Below are positions 37,974-49,397 of a stretch of 64,000 nt of DNA, piece after piece. Made by a program: the position numbers and the translations under genes. The stretch is from Acidobacteriota bacterium (GTDB lineage Bacteria; Acidobacteriota; Terriglobia; Bryobacterales; Bryobacteraceae), in contig JAKOTR010000091.1 of NCBI GenBank assembly GCA_029776225.1, positions 1-64,000 on the forward strand, written 5' to 3'. Under the pieces are notes generated by a model, which worked only from the letters and a program-made list of their open reading frames with translations, was not told where the DNA came from and searched no databases. Positions within the stretch are counted from its first letter, which is position 1. Every line of letters begins with the position of its first letter.

Positions 37974-39089
37974 ATGGAATTCAGCGTTAGCAAAGCGGAT
38001 CTGGTGAGAGAGCTGAGCCTGGCCCAGGGGGTTGTCGAAAAGAAGACAACGATCCCGATTCTTTCCAACGTCCTGATGGAGACTGCCGGGGATCGTGTGC
38101 AGCTCACTGCTACGGACTTGGAACTCGGGATACGGTGCTCCTTCCCGGCGCGGGTGTCGAAAGAAGGCGCGGGAACGGTGCCGGTGCGGCGGCTGCTCGA
38201 TTATGCCCGCCTGTTGCCCGATGTCGATCTCACGGTGAAGTTCCTGGAGAACCATTGGGCGAGCCTGGTGTGCGGGCGGTCGCGGACCCGGATCGCGGGC
38301 ATCTCGCGGGAGAGTTTTCCGGAGCTGCCGGAGATGCCGGCGCCGCTGGCGGAAGTGCCGGCGAGTGTTCTTGCGCTGATGATCGGCAAGACGATTTTCG
38401 CGATCTCATCGGAGGACTCGCGGTTCACGCTGAATGGATCGCTGCTGCTGCTCAAGCCGGATGGAATGGTGATGGTTTCGACCGACGGCCACCGGCTTGC
38501 GCACGTAGAGAGCGCAGTGGAAATTCCTGGAATCACAGGGGACTACCGGGCTTTGCTCCCGAAGAAGGCGATGACCGAGATTCTGAAGCTTGCCGGTGAG
38601 GCGGGCGACGATGCGGTTGTGAAGTTCGCCGGTGACGAGAACCACCTGTTTTTCCAGCTTGGTTCGCGGCTCCTCATCAGCCGGAAGCTGACGGGCACTT
38701 TTCCGGATTACGAACGGGTGCTTCCGAAGGACCAACGCAACTCCGTAACGCTGTGCAGGGAGGAAGTGAGGGCAGCTATCGAGCGAGTGGCGCAGTTTGC
38801 CGACGAGCGTTCTCACGCCATCCGGCTCCAGATCAGCCCGGGCGAGGTCAAGGTCTTCTCTTCAATTTCGGATACGGGCGAAAGCGAGGAGGTAATTCCA
38901 GCCGAGTACGACGGCGCCGCGATGGAGATCGGCTTTAACGCGCAGTATCTGCTTGAGTTCATGCGCGCCGTTCAGGAAAAGTTCGTTACGTTCTCGTTTA
39001 AGGACCCGCACAGCGCGGCGGAAGTCAGGCCGGTTGGGGGCGACGAGAGCTATCGTTACCGGTACATCGTAATGCCGATGCGGATTTAG
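37974..39089 (+). CDS. dnaN: DNA polymerase III sliding clamp (beta subunit)
   Basis: 371 residues, the standard length, with three clamp repeats. It begins MEFSVSKADLVRELSLAQGV and includes KKTTIPILSNVLMETAGD near residue 24; the C-terminus YRYRYIVMPMRI is typical of DnaN. It forms a ring dimer around DNA and tethers polymerase III and other partners. The gene follows dnaA by 240 bases and precedes gyrB by about 90. No frameshift or missing part is seen. Confidence 0.97.
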   Translation: MEFSVSKADLVRELSLAQGVVEKKTTIPILSNVLMETAGDRVQLTATDLELGIRCSFPARVSKEGAGTVPVRRLLDYARLLPDVDLTVKFLENHWASLVCGRSRTRIAGISRESFPELPEMPAPLAEVPASVLALMIGKTIFAISSEDSRFTLNGSLLLLKPDGMVMVSTDGHRLAHVESAVEIPGITGDYRALLPKKAMTEILKLAGEAGDDAVVKFAGDENHLFFQLGSRLLISRKLTGTFPDYERVLPKDQRNSVTLCREEVRAAIERVAQFADERSHAIRLQISPGEVKVFSSISDTGESEEVIPAEYDGAAMEIGFNAQYLLEFMRAVQEKFVTFSFKDPHSAAEVRPVGGDESYRYRYIVMPMRI

Positions 39090-39176
39090 ATCGGCGTTGC
39101 GGGTTCCGCTGATTCGAGACGGCACGACACGTACGCGTGAAGTGTGGCGTGGCACCCAAGACAAGGATTTGATTGA

Positions 39177-41621
<2,445 letters not shown>

Positions 41622-41670
41622 GGCGCCCGTCTGATTCTTCGCCCCGGCTGCAATATTTAACTACATAAAA

Positions 41671-41687
41671 ATTCAACTGGGTTGAAT
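41671..41687. promoter_or_regulatory. Palindromic operator upstream of the MarR-Hdr-Mvh operon
   Basis: ATTCAAC-TGG-GTTGAAT is a perfect 7-3-7 inverted repeat, 17 bases, of the size and type bound by MarR dimers. It lies 123 bases before the ATG of the MarR gene (41810) in an AT-rich stretch, so it could regulate the whole downstream operon. Confidence 0.65.
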
Positions 41688-41809
41688 AACGCAATCCCCC
41701 GAAAAAACGCGCAGTTTCCGCGCGGTTCACCCTAACCTTACCCCTTCAATTATCAGACGTTTAGATCCTTTTCTCTGTTGGACCCTCAAATGCAGCCAGC
41801 GGAGCCGGA

Positions 41810-42409
41810 ATGGCAGTTAACCGCACAGCGGGCCTGATTGAGAAGTTCCTCGGGAGCACACATCTGTTTACGCTGGCCCTGACGGAAGTTCTCGAGGAGA
41901 ACCTGCTGCGCGAGGCGGAGTCGGGGCGGGTGACGCCGGCGCAGATGAAAGTGTTGAAGCTGGTGTCCCGGGCGAAGGAGCCGAGCGTGGGAGACGTCGC
42001 GAGCTTTCTGGGGGTGAGCGATGCGGCGGCGAGCAAGACGATCGACCGGCTGGTGCGGAACGGGTTGCTCGAACGGACGCCGGGCAAGCAAGACCGGCGG
42101 TCGAGCGAGCTGGCGTTGACGCCGCGGGGTCGGCGGGTGCTGGAAAAATTCGAATCGGGGCGGCAGCGGTGGCTGGCGCAGGTGTTCCAGCGGATCCCGG
42201 CTCAGCGCCTGGAAGTGAGTGCTGGCGTGCTCTCCGAGCTGGCTTCCATGATCGTCGCCACGAGCTCGAACTCCGGCCAGATCTGCCTTCAGTGTGGAGT
42301 TTACTTTGAGGATCGCTGCCTGCTCCACGAGGCGGTCCGCCAGACGTGCCAGTACCGAAAGAAATCCCGGCAGAGCACGCGGCTGCCGCAGGGAGGAAGG
42401 ACAACATGA
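41810..42409 (+). CDS. MarR-family regulator with C-terminal four-cysteine motif
   Basis: 199 residues, against about 140-150 for a normal MarR. The winged helix is at about 45-115 (PAQMKVLKLVSR; SVGDVASFLGVSDAAASKTI; GLLERTPGKQDRRSSELALT). After the dimer helices, at about 159-180, comes a cluster CLQCGVYFEDRC...C with spacing CX2CX7CX9C (Cys159, 162, 170, 180), which could bind an Fe-S cluster or zinc. GGAG precedes the start. The stop overlaps the hdrC start by ATGA, so it is the first gene of the Hdr/Mvh operon. It probably senses redox state or metal and controls the operon through the palindrome at 41671. Confidence 0.85.
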   Translation: MAVNRTAGLIEKFLGSTHLFTLALTEVLEENLLREAESGRVTPAQMKVLKLVSRAKEPSVGDVASFLGVSDAAASKTIDRLVRNGLLERTPGKQDRRSSELALTPRGRRVLEKFESGRQRWLAQVFQRIPAQRLEVSAGVLSELASMIVATSSNSGQICLQCGVYFEDRCLLHEAVRQTCQYRKKSRQSTRLPQGGRTT

Positions 42410-42981
42410 AGCAGACGATGAAGTTCCAGCGGGAAGCGGATCCCGAGTGGTCCGAGCGCTTCCGGACGCTGCCCGGGTGCGAGCGCATTTCCTCTTGCAT
42501 CCAGTGCGGCACCTGCTCGGGCACGTGCCCGCTTTCGATCTACATGGATTACACGCCGCGCAAGATCATCGCGCTGATCCGCGCGGGATTCCGGGAAGAA
42601 GCGCTGAGCTCGAAGACGATCTGGCTGTGCGCGTCGTGCTACTCCTGCGCGGCGCTCTGCCCGCAGCAGATCCACATTACCGACGTGATGTACAGCCTGA
42701 AGCGGGAGGCCATCCAGGCAAAGAAGTATCCGCCGCGCTTCCCCATTCCGGTGCTGGCCCAGGAGTTCTTCAACTACGTGAAGAACTGGGGGCGCAACGC
42801 GGAGATCCCGGTGGTGCTGAAGATGGCGCTGAAATCGAACCCCTTTATCCTGCTGAGCATGATCCGGTCCGGTTGGGGGCTGTTCCGCACGGGGCGAATC
42901 TCGCTCAAGCGTGAGCGGATCAAGAGAACGGGCGAGCTTCAGCGCGCGCTATCCGCTGTGAAGGAGCACAGTCATGCCTGA
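42406..42981 (+). CDS. hdrC: Heterodisulfide reductase subunit C (HdrC-like)
   Basis: 191 residues. Two 4Fe-4S motifs are present: CIQCGTCSGTCPLSIY (about residues 30-45) and CASCYSCAALCP (about 73-84). Between and after them the sequence matches HdrC, ending in a basic tail. In the Hdr complex HdrC passes electrons between HdrA and HdrB. An in-frame ATG at 42346 lies within the MarR gene and is rejected; the ATG at 42406 overlaps the MarR stop. The 3' end overlaps hdrB by eight bases. There is no membrane domain, so it belongs to the soluble HdrABC type. Confidence 0.93.
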   Translation: MKQTMKFQREADPEWSERFRTLPGCERISSCIQCGTCSGTCPLSIYMDYTPRKIIALIRAGFREEALSSKTIWLCASCYSCAALCPQQIHITDVMYSLKREAIQAKKYPPRFPIPVLAQEFFNYVKNWGRNAEIPVVLKMALKSNPFILLSMIRSGWGLFRTGRISLKRERIKRTGELQRALSAVKEHSHA

Positions 42982-43882
42982 GAATCGCGGTTATCTGTAT
43001 TTCCCCGGATGCTCGCTGCGGGCGACCGGCGCGGCCTATGACGAGAGCCTTACGGAGACGTTCCGCCTGCTGGGCATACCGATCGAAGAGCTGGAGGACT
43101 GGAACTGCTGCGGCGCCACCTCCTACATGGCGGTGGACGAGAACTCGGCGTTCCTGCTCTCGGCGCGCAACCTGTCCATCGCGGCGCAGCAGGGCGGGCG
43201 CGACCTGATGGCGGCGTGCAGCGCGTGCTATCTGGGGCTGCGGAAGGCGCAGGACTACGTTGAGCACTACCCGGAAGTGCGGGCGAAGGTGGAGGCGGGG
43301 CTGAAGGCCGCCGAGCTCAAGCCGTTTACGGGAGTGAAGGTCAGGCACACGCTGGAGATCCTGTACAACGACGTCGGCGTGGCGCAGATCAAGTCGAAGG
43401 CGGTCCGCAAGTGGCAGGGCGGCAAACTCGCCTGCTACTACGGCTGCCAGGCGGTGCGGCCGTACGACGAAGTGGACAACCCGCACAACCCGATGCGCAT
43501 GGACGAGCTGATGCGCGCGGTGGGCGCCCAGACGGTGGATTATCCCCTGAAGACAAAATGCTGCGGCGGCACGCTGACGGGAACGATTCACGACGTGGGC
43601 GTGCGGCTGAACTACATTCTGCTTAAAGAGGCGGTGCGCAAGGGGGCCGAGGCGATCGTGACGATCTGCCCGCTGTGCCAGTTCAATCTGGACGCCTACC
43701 AGTGCGAGATCACGGGAGATCAGGGCGAGAAGTTCGACGTGCCGATCCTTTACTTTACGCAGGTGCTGGGATGGGCCCTCGGCGGCGACCCCGGCAAGCT
43801 CGGGCTGAAGCGTTGCATTGCCGGCCAGTCGAAGATCAAGAACTGGTTTTCCGCAAAACAGGAGGTAGCGAGCCATGCGTGA
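42974..43882 (+). CDS. hdrB: Heterodisulfide reductase subunit B (HdrB-like, CCG domains)
   Basis: 302 residues. Two CCG (DUF224) repeats are seen: PGCSLRAT then NCCGATSYM and SACYLG in the first half, and CYYGCQ then KCCGGTL and CPLCQFNLDAY in the second. These cysteine sets bind the non-cubane [4Fe-4S] clusters that carry out disulfide cleavage in methanogen HdrB. It lies between hdrC and hdrA with 8-base overlaps on both sides. Outside methanogens the substrate of such HdrB is unknown, because CoM-S-S-CoB is absent. Confidence 0.93.
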   Translation: MPENRGYLYFPGCSLRATGAAYDESLTETFRLLGIPIEELEDWNCCGATSYMAVDENSAFLLSARNLSIAAQQGGRDLMAACSACYLGLRKAQDYVEHYPEVRAKVEAGLKAAELKPFTGVKVRHTLEILYNDVGVAQIKSKAVRKWQGGKLACYYGCQAVRPYDEVDNPHNPMRMDELMRAVGAQTVDYPLKTKCCGGTLTGTIHDVGVRLNYILLKEAVRKGAEAIVTICPLCQFNLDAYQCEITGDQGEKFDVPILYFTQVLGWALGGDPGKLGLKRCIAGQSKIKNWFSAKQEVASHA

Positions 43883-45872
43883 GTCCAACGGAGCGGTACG
43901 GGTCGGCGTTTATGTCTGTCACTGCGGCTCCAACATCGGGGCGATCGTGGATTGCAAGGCGGTCGCCGAGTACGCGGCGGGGCTGCTCCACGTGGCGGTT
44001 GCCCGGGACTACAAGTACATGTGCTCCGACCCGGGGCAGGAGCTGATCCAAAAGGATATCGAGGAGCACAAGCTGAACCGGATCGTGGTGGCGTCGTGCT
44101 CGCCGCATTTGCACGAGAACACGTTCCGCGTGGCGACGGCCAAGGCCGGGCTGAATCCCTACTACCTGACGATGGTGAACATCCGGGAGCACGACTCCTG
44201 GGTGCACACGGACCGCGCGGCCGCCACGGAGAAAGCAAAGGACCTCGTGCGGGGCGCCGTCCGCCGGGTGGTACTGCAAAGGCCCCTGGAGAAGGGGCGG
44301 GTGCCGATCGACCCGAAGGTGCTGGTGGTGGGCGGAGGCATCGCCGGAATCCATGCGGCGCTGACGCTGGCCAACGCCGGCAAGAAGGTCTACCTGGTGG
44401 AGCGCGAACCCACCATCGGCGGCCACATGGCCATGTTCGACAAGACGTTCCCGACGTTAGATTGCGCGGCCTGCATTCTGACGCCGAAGATGTCCACGGT
44501 CAAAAACCATCCGAACATCACGCTGTGGACGTATTCGGAAGTCGAGAGCGTGAGCGGCTACGTCGGCAACTACGACGTGAAGGTGAGGCGGCGGACGCGG
44601 TATATCAACGAGGACCTCTGCTCGGGGTGCCAGGAGTGCATCGCGGCCTGTGTCTTCAAGGAGCCGAAATTCCCGGACGAGTTCAACCAGAGGTTGGGCA
44701 AGCGCAAACCCATTTACCTGCCGTTCCCGCAGGCGGTGCCGCAGACGCCGGTGATCGATCCGGAGACCTGCATCGAGTTCAAGACTGGCAAGTGCAAGAA
44801 GACGTGCCTGGAGGCCTGCGCCGACCGGCACGCGATCGACTTCAAGCTGACGGACACGGTCGAGGAAATCCGGGTCGGCACGATCATCGTGTGCACCGGC
44901 TTCCAGGCCTACGACGCCAGGCGCAGCCCGCAGTTCGGCTACGGCATTTATCCCAACGTTTATACGTCGCTCGAAATCGAGCGCCTGGTCAACGCCGCGG
45001 GGCCGACGGCCGGCGAGGTGGTGCTGCGGGACGGCAAGACGGTTCCCAGAAGTATCGGCATTATCCACTGCGTGGGTTCGCGGGACGAGAACGCGAACCG
45101 GTGGTGCTCGCGCGTGTGCTGCATGTACTCGCTGAAGCTGGCGCACCTGTTGAAAGAGCACACGGACGCGGAGATTTTCAACTTCTATATCGACATGCGG
45201 ACGCCGGGGAAGTCCTTCGAGGAGTTCTACCAGCGGCTGCTGAATGAGGGCGTGCATTTCATCCGCGGCAAGGTGGCCGAAGTCACCGACTGGGCGGCCG
45301 ATCCGAGTGAGGAAGGCAAGCTGGTGCTGCGGGTGGAGGACACGCTGCTCGGAGTGGTGCGGCGGATCCCGGTGGACATGGTAGTGCTTTCGGTGGGTCT
45401 GGAGCCGCACGCGGACGCGCAGGACGTGCGCCGGATGTTCAACATGACCTGCTCGAACGAGGGATTCTTCCTCGAGCGGCACCCGAAACTGGCGCCGGTG
45501 AACACGTTCACCGACGGCGTTTTCCTGGCCGGCTGCTGCCAGGGTCCGAAAGACATTCCGGATACGGTGGCGCAGGCAGGCGCGGCGGCGGCCGAAGCGA
45601 TGGCGCTGATCGACGCCGGATACGTCGAGCAGGAGCCCAACGTCGCGTACGTGATCGAGGAGGACTGCTCGGGCTGCAAGACGTGCATCCCGATGTGCCC
45701 CTACAGCGCGATCACGTTCCGCGAACAGGACAAGAAGGCGGAAGTCAACGCGGTGCTCTGCAAAGGCTGCGGGACGTGCGTGGCGGCGTGCCCGTCGGGT
45801 TCGATACAGCAGCGGCTCTTTGAAGACGACGAGCTGTTCGAGGAACTCGAAGGAGTGCTGATCCATGCGTAG
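43875..45872 (+). CDS. hdrA: Heterodisulfide reductase subunit A (HdrA-like flavoprotein)
   Basis: 665 residues. An N-terminal Fe-S region (VGVYVCHCGSNI at about 10-21) precedes a FAD fold beginning VLVVGGGIAGIHAAL (about 149-163). A conserved TLDCAACILTPKM follows, then a ferredoxin pair near 248 (CSGCQECIAAC). The C-terminus has two further 4Fe-4S motifs, CSGCKTCIPMCP and CKGCGTCVAACP. HdrA holds the FAD that bifurcates electrons between ferredoxin and HdrB. Overlaps and spacing (8 bases with hdrB; MvhD 27 bases on) show one operon. No frame problem is seen. Confidence 0.95.
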   Translation: MRESNGAVRVGVYVCHCGSNIGAIVDCKAVAEYAAGLLHVAVARDYKYMCSDPGQELIQKDIEEHKLNRIVVASCSPHLHENTFRVATAKAGLNPYYLTMVNIREHDSWVHTDRAAATEKAKDLVRGAVRRVVLQRPLEKGRVPIDPKVLVVGGGIAGIHAALTLANAGKKVYLVEREPTIGGHMAMFDKTFPTLDCAACILTPKMSTVKNHPNITLWTYSEVESVSGYVGNYDVKVRRRTRYINEDLCSGCQECIAACVFKEPKFPDEFNQRLGKRKPIYLPFPQAVPQTPVIDPETCIEFKTGKCKKTCLEACADRHAIDFKLTDTVEEIRVGTIIVCTGFQAYDARRSPQFGYGIYPNVYTSLEIERLVNAAGPTAGEVVLRDGKTVPRSIGIIHCVGSRDENANRWCSRVCCMYSLKLAHLLKEHTDAEIFNFYIDMRTPGKSFEEFYQRLLNEGVHFIRGKVAEVTDWAADPSEEGKLVLRVEDTLLGVVRRIPVDMVVLSVGLEPHADAQDVRRMFNMTCSNEGFFLERHPKLAPVNTFTDGVFLAGCCQGPKDIPDTVAQAGAAAAEAMALIDAGYVEQEPNVAYVIEEDCSGCKTCIPMCPYSAITFREQDKKAEVNAVLCKGCGTCVAACPSGSIQQRLFEDDELFEELEGVLIHA

Positions 45873-45898
45873 TCGGCGCGGAGCAAAGGAGTCTGAGA

Positions 45899-46354
45899 AT
45901 GTCTGAAGCAAAGTTCGAACCGAGGATCGTGGCTTTCTTCTGCAACTGGTGCACGTATCTGGCAGCCGACCTGGCGGGCATCTCGAGGATGAAGTATCCG
46001 CCGAACGCACGGGTGATCCGCGTAATGTGCTCGGGCCGGATCGATCCGCAGTTCATTGTGAAGGCGTTTGCGAACGGCGCCGACGGCGTGCTGATCGGCG
46101 GTTGCCACCCCGGCGACTGCCACTACCAGGAAGGCAACTACAAGTGCCTGCGCCGGTTCACGCTGCTGAAGCGCGTGATCCAGGAGATGGGGATCGAGGA
46201 CGAACGGCTCCGGCTGGAATGGATCTCGGCAGCGGAAGGCGACCGGCTGCGGACGGTAATGTTCGACATGGTGGAGAAGGTGCGGGCGCTGGGTCCGCTG
46301 AACTGGAAGCCCGCTGAAGAGAAAGCGCCCGTAGCGGAGGAGGTGACGGCATGA
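45899..46354 (+). CDS. mvhD: Hydrogenase iron-sulfur (delta) subunit MvhD
   Basis: 151 residues, with AAAGGAG upstream. IVAFFCNWCTYLAADLAG at about residues 10-27, VIRVMCSGRID near 40 and IGGCHPGDCHYQEGNYK near 66 are the defining MvhD motifs and bind a 2Fe-2S cluster. In methanogens MvhD links the hydrogenase to HdrA, which is consistent with its place between hdrA and mvhG. The stop overlaps the mvhG start as ATGA at 46351. Confidence 0.95.
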   Translation: MSEAKFEPRIVAFFCNWCTYLAADLAGISRMKYPPNARVIRVMCSGRIDPQFIVKAFANGADGVLIGGCHPGDCHYQEGNYKCLRRFTLLKRVIQEMGIEDERLRLEWISAAEGDRLRTVMFDMVEKVRALGPLNWKPAEEKAPVAEEVTA

Positions 46355-47310
46355 AGCCGAAGGTAGCATTCTACTGGTGCGCGTCCTGCGGCGGTTGCGA
46401 GGAATCGAGTGTCGACCTGGGCGAAGCGCTTCTGGATGTAGCCGAGGCGATCGACATCGTGCTCTGGCCGGTGGCGCTTGACTTCAAGAAGCACCACATC
46501 GAGGCGATGGCCGATGGCGAGATCGTGGCGGCATTCATCAACGGCGCGGTGCGGTCGAGCGAACAGGAGGAGTGGGTACACCTGCTGCGGAAGAAGTCGC
46601 AGGTGGTGATCGCGTTCGGTTCCTGCGCGCAGCTCGGCGGCATACCGGGGCTGGCCAATTTCTTCAATCGCGCGGGGGTACTCGAAGCGGCTTACCGCGA
46701 ATCGCCGAGCACCGTAAATCCCAACGGCGTATTCCCCCAGACGGTGCACAAGGACAACGGCTTCACGCTGACGCTGCCGGTGCTGCACGACACCGTGCGC
46801 ACGCTGGACCAGGTGATCGACGTGGATTACTACATCCCGGGCTGCCCGCCGACGCCGCAGTTGCTGGCGGATGCGGTGCAGGCGCTGCTTTCGGGTAAGC
46901 TGCCCCCCAAGGGCGCGGTGCTGGCGCCCGATCACGCGCTGTGCAAGGATTGCCCGCGCAGGGACACGAAACCCGAGAAGCCGATGATTTCCGAGTTCAA
47001 GCGGCCGCATGAGGTCGTGATCGACCAGACCCAGTGCCTGCTGAACCAGGGCCTGTTGTGCCTGGGCCCGGCCACGCGCAGCGGCTGCGGCGCGCTGTGC
47101 ATCGAGGGCAACATGCCCTGCACGGGATGCTTTGGCCCGACGTCGCGCGTGCGCGACTACGGCGCCAAGGCGCTTTCGGCGATCGCATCGATGGCAGACA
47201 GCAACGACGACGCGGAGATCGCGGCCATACTCTCGAAGATCCCGGATCCGGCGGGAACGTTCTATCGCTACTCCCTGCCGGCATCGGCGCTGCAAAGGAA
47301 AAAGTTATAG
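46351..47310 (+). CDS. mvhG: [NiFe]-hydrogenase small subunit (MvhG-like, group 3c)
   Basis: 319 residues. The proximal cluster ligands appear as WCASCGGCEES (about 10-20), FGSCAQLGG (about 89-97) and PGCPPTPQ (about 165-172). The C-terminal part has more cysteines in SGCGALCIEGNMPCTGCFGP, which bind the medial and distal clusters. This is the F420-non-reducing, cytoplasmic type, with no Tat signal. It is coupled to mvhD and followed by mvhA 12 bases later. Confidence 0.95.
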   Translation: MKPKVAFYWCASCGGCEESSVDLGEALLDVAEAIDIVLWPVALDFKKHHIEAMADGEIVAAFINGAVRSSEQEEWVHLLRKKSQVVIAFGSCAQLGGIPGLANFFNRAGVLEAAYRESPSTVNPNGVFPQTVHKDNGFTLTLPVLHDTVRTLDQVIDVDYYIPGCPPTPQLLADAVQALLSGKLPPKGAVLAPDHALCKDCPRRDTKPEKPMISEFKRPHEVVIDQTQCLLNQGLLCLGPATRSGCGALCIEGNMPCTGCFGPTSRVRDYGAKALSAIASMADSNDDAEIAAILSKIPDPAGTFYRYSLPASALQRKKL

Positions 47311-47322
47311 GAGGCCCCTCAA

Positions 47323-48822
47323 ATGCCGGTAGAGACAACGACACGCAGAATTACGATCGATCCGATTACGCGGCTGGAAGGGCACGGCAAGATCGAGATA
47401 TTCCTGGATGACGACGGGCAGGTCGAGCGGGCGTACTTCCAGGTGCCCGAGCTGCGCGGGTTTGAGAAGTTCGCGCAGGGGCGTCCGGCGGAAGACATGC
47501 CACAGATCACGTCGCGCATCTGCGGCGTGTGCCCCACGGCCCACCACATGGCGGCCACACGGGCGCTCGATAACCTGTACCAGGTGACGCCGCCGCCGGC
47601 CGCGCAGAAGATCCGCGAGCTGGTCTTCAACACGTTCATGGCCGAGGACCACGCGCTGCACTTCTACTTCCTTGGCGGGCCGGACTTTGTGGTCGGGCCG
47701 CAGGCGCCGGCGGCCGAGCGAAACGTGCTGGGAGTGGTGGCCAGGGTCGGAGTGGAGACCGGCAAGGCGGTGATCTCGATGCGGCGGAAGCTGCGCGAGC
47801 TGACCACGCTGGCGGCGGGCAAGACCGTGCATCCCGTCTTCGGGCTGCCGGGCGGAGTCGCCAAGCCGCTTACCGAGGCCGATCGCCAGCGCTTCCGCGA
47901 GGTGGCGGCCGAGGCGGTGGATTTCGCGCAGTTCACCCTCGAAACGTTCGAGAAGATCGTGCTCGAGAACTCGGACTACGGGGACCTGATCACCGGCGGC
48001 GTCTTCACGCACCGCACCCACTACATGGGGATGGTGGACTCCAACAACCAGGTGAACTTCTACCAGGGCTCGCTCCGCGTGGTGACGCCGGAAGGCAAGG
48101 AAGTTGCGAAGTTCGCGCCGGAGAAGTACCTGGACTACATCGCCGAGCACGTCGAGCCCTGGAGCTACATGAAGTTCTGCTACCTGAAGCAGCCGGGGTG
48201 GAAGGGCTTCATGGAGGGCGCCGATAGCGGAGTGTTCGCGGTGGCTCCGCTCGCGCGGCTGAACGTGACCGAAGGCATGCCGACGCCGCTCGCGCAGCAG
48301 GCCTACGAGAAGTACATCAAGACGCTGGGCAAGCCGGTGCACCACACGCTGGCCACGCACTGGGCGCGGATCATCGAGCTGATCTACGCCACGGAGCGGA
48401 TGAAGCAACTGGCCGACGACCCCGAGATCACCGATCCCAACGTGCGCACGATTCCGACGGCAACTCCGCGCGAAGGCGTCGGCGTGGTGGAAGCGCCGCG
48501 GGGCACGCTCATCCACCACTACAAGACCGATGAGCGCGGCCTGATTACCGCGGCAAACCTGATTGTGGCCAGCCAGAACAACGCCGCCCGCATGTCGATG
48601 AGCGTTGAGAAAGCGGCCAAGGGGCTGCTCTCCGGAAGGGAGATTTCCGAGGGCTTGCTCAACATGGTGGAGATGGCGTTCCGGGCGTACGATCCGTGCC
48701 TGGGCTGCGCCACGCACTCGCTGCCCGGGAGCATGCCGCTCTCGGTGCGGGTGCGCGGGCGTGACGGCGAGACGCTCAGCATGCTCGTGCGCGACGCGGA
48801 CGGCGCCATTCGGAGGAGCTGA
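47323..48822 (+). CDS. mvhA: [NiFe]-hydrogenase large subunit (MvhA-like, group 3c)
   Basis: 499 residues. The L1 motif is RICGVCPTAHH (Cys67, Cys70) and the L2 motif DPCLGCATH (Cys459, Cys462, His465); together they ligate the Ni-Fe centre. A C-terminal extension of about 34 residues follows L2 and should be removed by the protease encoded next. The two motifs and neighbours place it in group 3c, which transfers electrons from H2 to Hdr. All four metal cysteines are intact, so activity is expected. The maturation hyp genes are not in this window. Confidence 0.96.
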   Translation: MPVETTTRRITIDPITRLEGHGKIEIFLDDDGQVERAYFQVPELRGFEKFAQGRPAEDMPQITSRICGVCPTAHHMAATRALDNLYQVTPPPAAQKIRELVFNTFMAEDHALHFYFLGGPDFVVGPQAPAAERNVLGVVARVGVETGKAVISMRRKLRELTTLAAGKTVHPVFGLPGGVAKPLTEADRQRFREVAAEAVDFAQFTLETFEKIVLENSDYGDLITGGVFTHRTHYMGMVDSNNQVNFYQGSLRVVTPEGKEVAKFAPEKYLDYIAEHVEPWSYMKFCYLKQPGWKGFMEGADSGVFAVAPLARLNVTEGMPTPLAQQAYEKYIKTLGKPVHHTLATHWARIIELIYATERMKQLADDPEITDPNVRTIPTATPREGVGVVEAPRGTLIHHYKTDERGLITAANLIVASQNNAARMSMSVEKAAKGLLSGREISEGLLNMVEMAFRAYDPCLGCATHSLPGSMPLSVRVRGRDGETLSMLVRDADGAIRRS

Positions 48823-48828
48823 TCCCCT

Positions 48829-49287
48829 ATGGCGGCGCGGGTTCGTGTGCTCGGGCTGGGCAACGAGCTTCTCGCCGACGACGCCGTAGGCATTCTGGCG
48901 GCCCGGAAGGTGGCCGAACGCTGTCCTCCGGAGGAGGTGGAGGTCATCGCGAGTTCCGAATCCGGCCTCTACCTCCTGGAGTACGTCACGGATGTGGCGC
49001 GCCTGATCGTGATCGATTCGGTGCAGACTGGCCGCACGGCTCCGGGTACGATCCACGTGGTGTGCGAAGAAAACGTACGGGCGGCACCGGGCAGCACGCC
49101 TCACGGTACGGGGCTGTTCGACGCCCTCGCCCTTGCGCGCAAGTTGGGCTATAACGTTCCCAAGGAAGTGATCATCCTGGCCGTGGAAGCGGCCGACTGC
49201 CTCACAATCGGCGGTGAGATGCATCCCGGCGTGGCTGCCGCGATTCCGGAACTTGTCGAGCGCGTGGTGCGGATGTCGGTGAACTGA
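48829..49287 (+). CDS. Hydrogenase maturation protease
   Basis: 152 residues of the HybD/HycI family. GLGNELLADDAVG (Glu), VIDSVQTG (Asp) and PHGTGLFDAL (His) supply the three residues that bind nickel and test the large subunit. It cleaves the C-terminal extension from MvhA after the Ni-Fe centre is inserted. It follows mvhA by six bases and is the last gene of the operon. Specificity for MvhA is inferred from position. Confidence 0.93.
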   Translation: MAARVRVLGLGNELLADDAVGILAARKVAERCPPEEVEVIASSESGLYLLEYVTDVARLIVIDSVQTGRTAPGTIHVVCEENVRAAPGSTPHGTGLFDALALARKLGYNVPKEVIILAVEAADCLTIGGEMHPGVAAAIPELVERVVRMSVN

Positions 49288-49397
49288 GGGGACTCCCGCG
49301 CCGGGCGGGGTCTCATAGGGAAAGGGCTAGAATAGGGGTAGTAGGGGCGAGGGGACGCTCCAACCAACCATCGTCCATTCGGGTCAGGGGGGACTCA

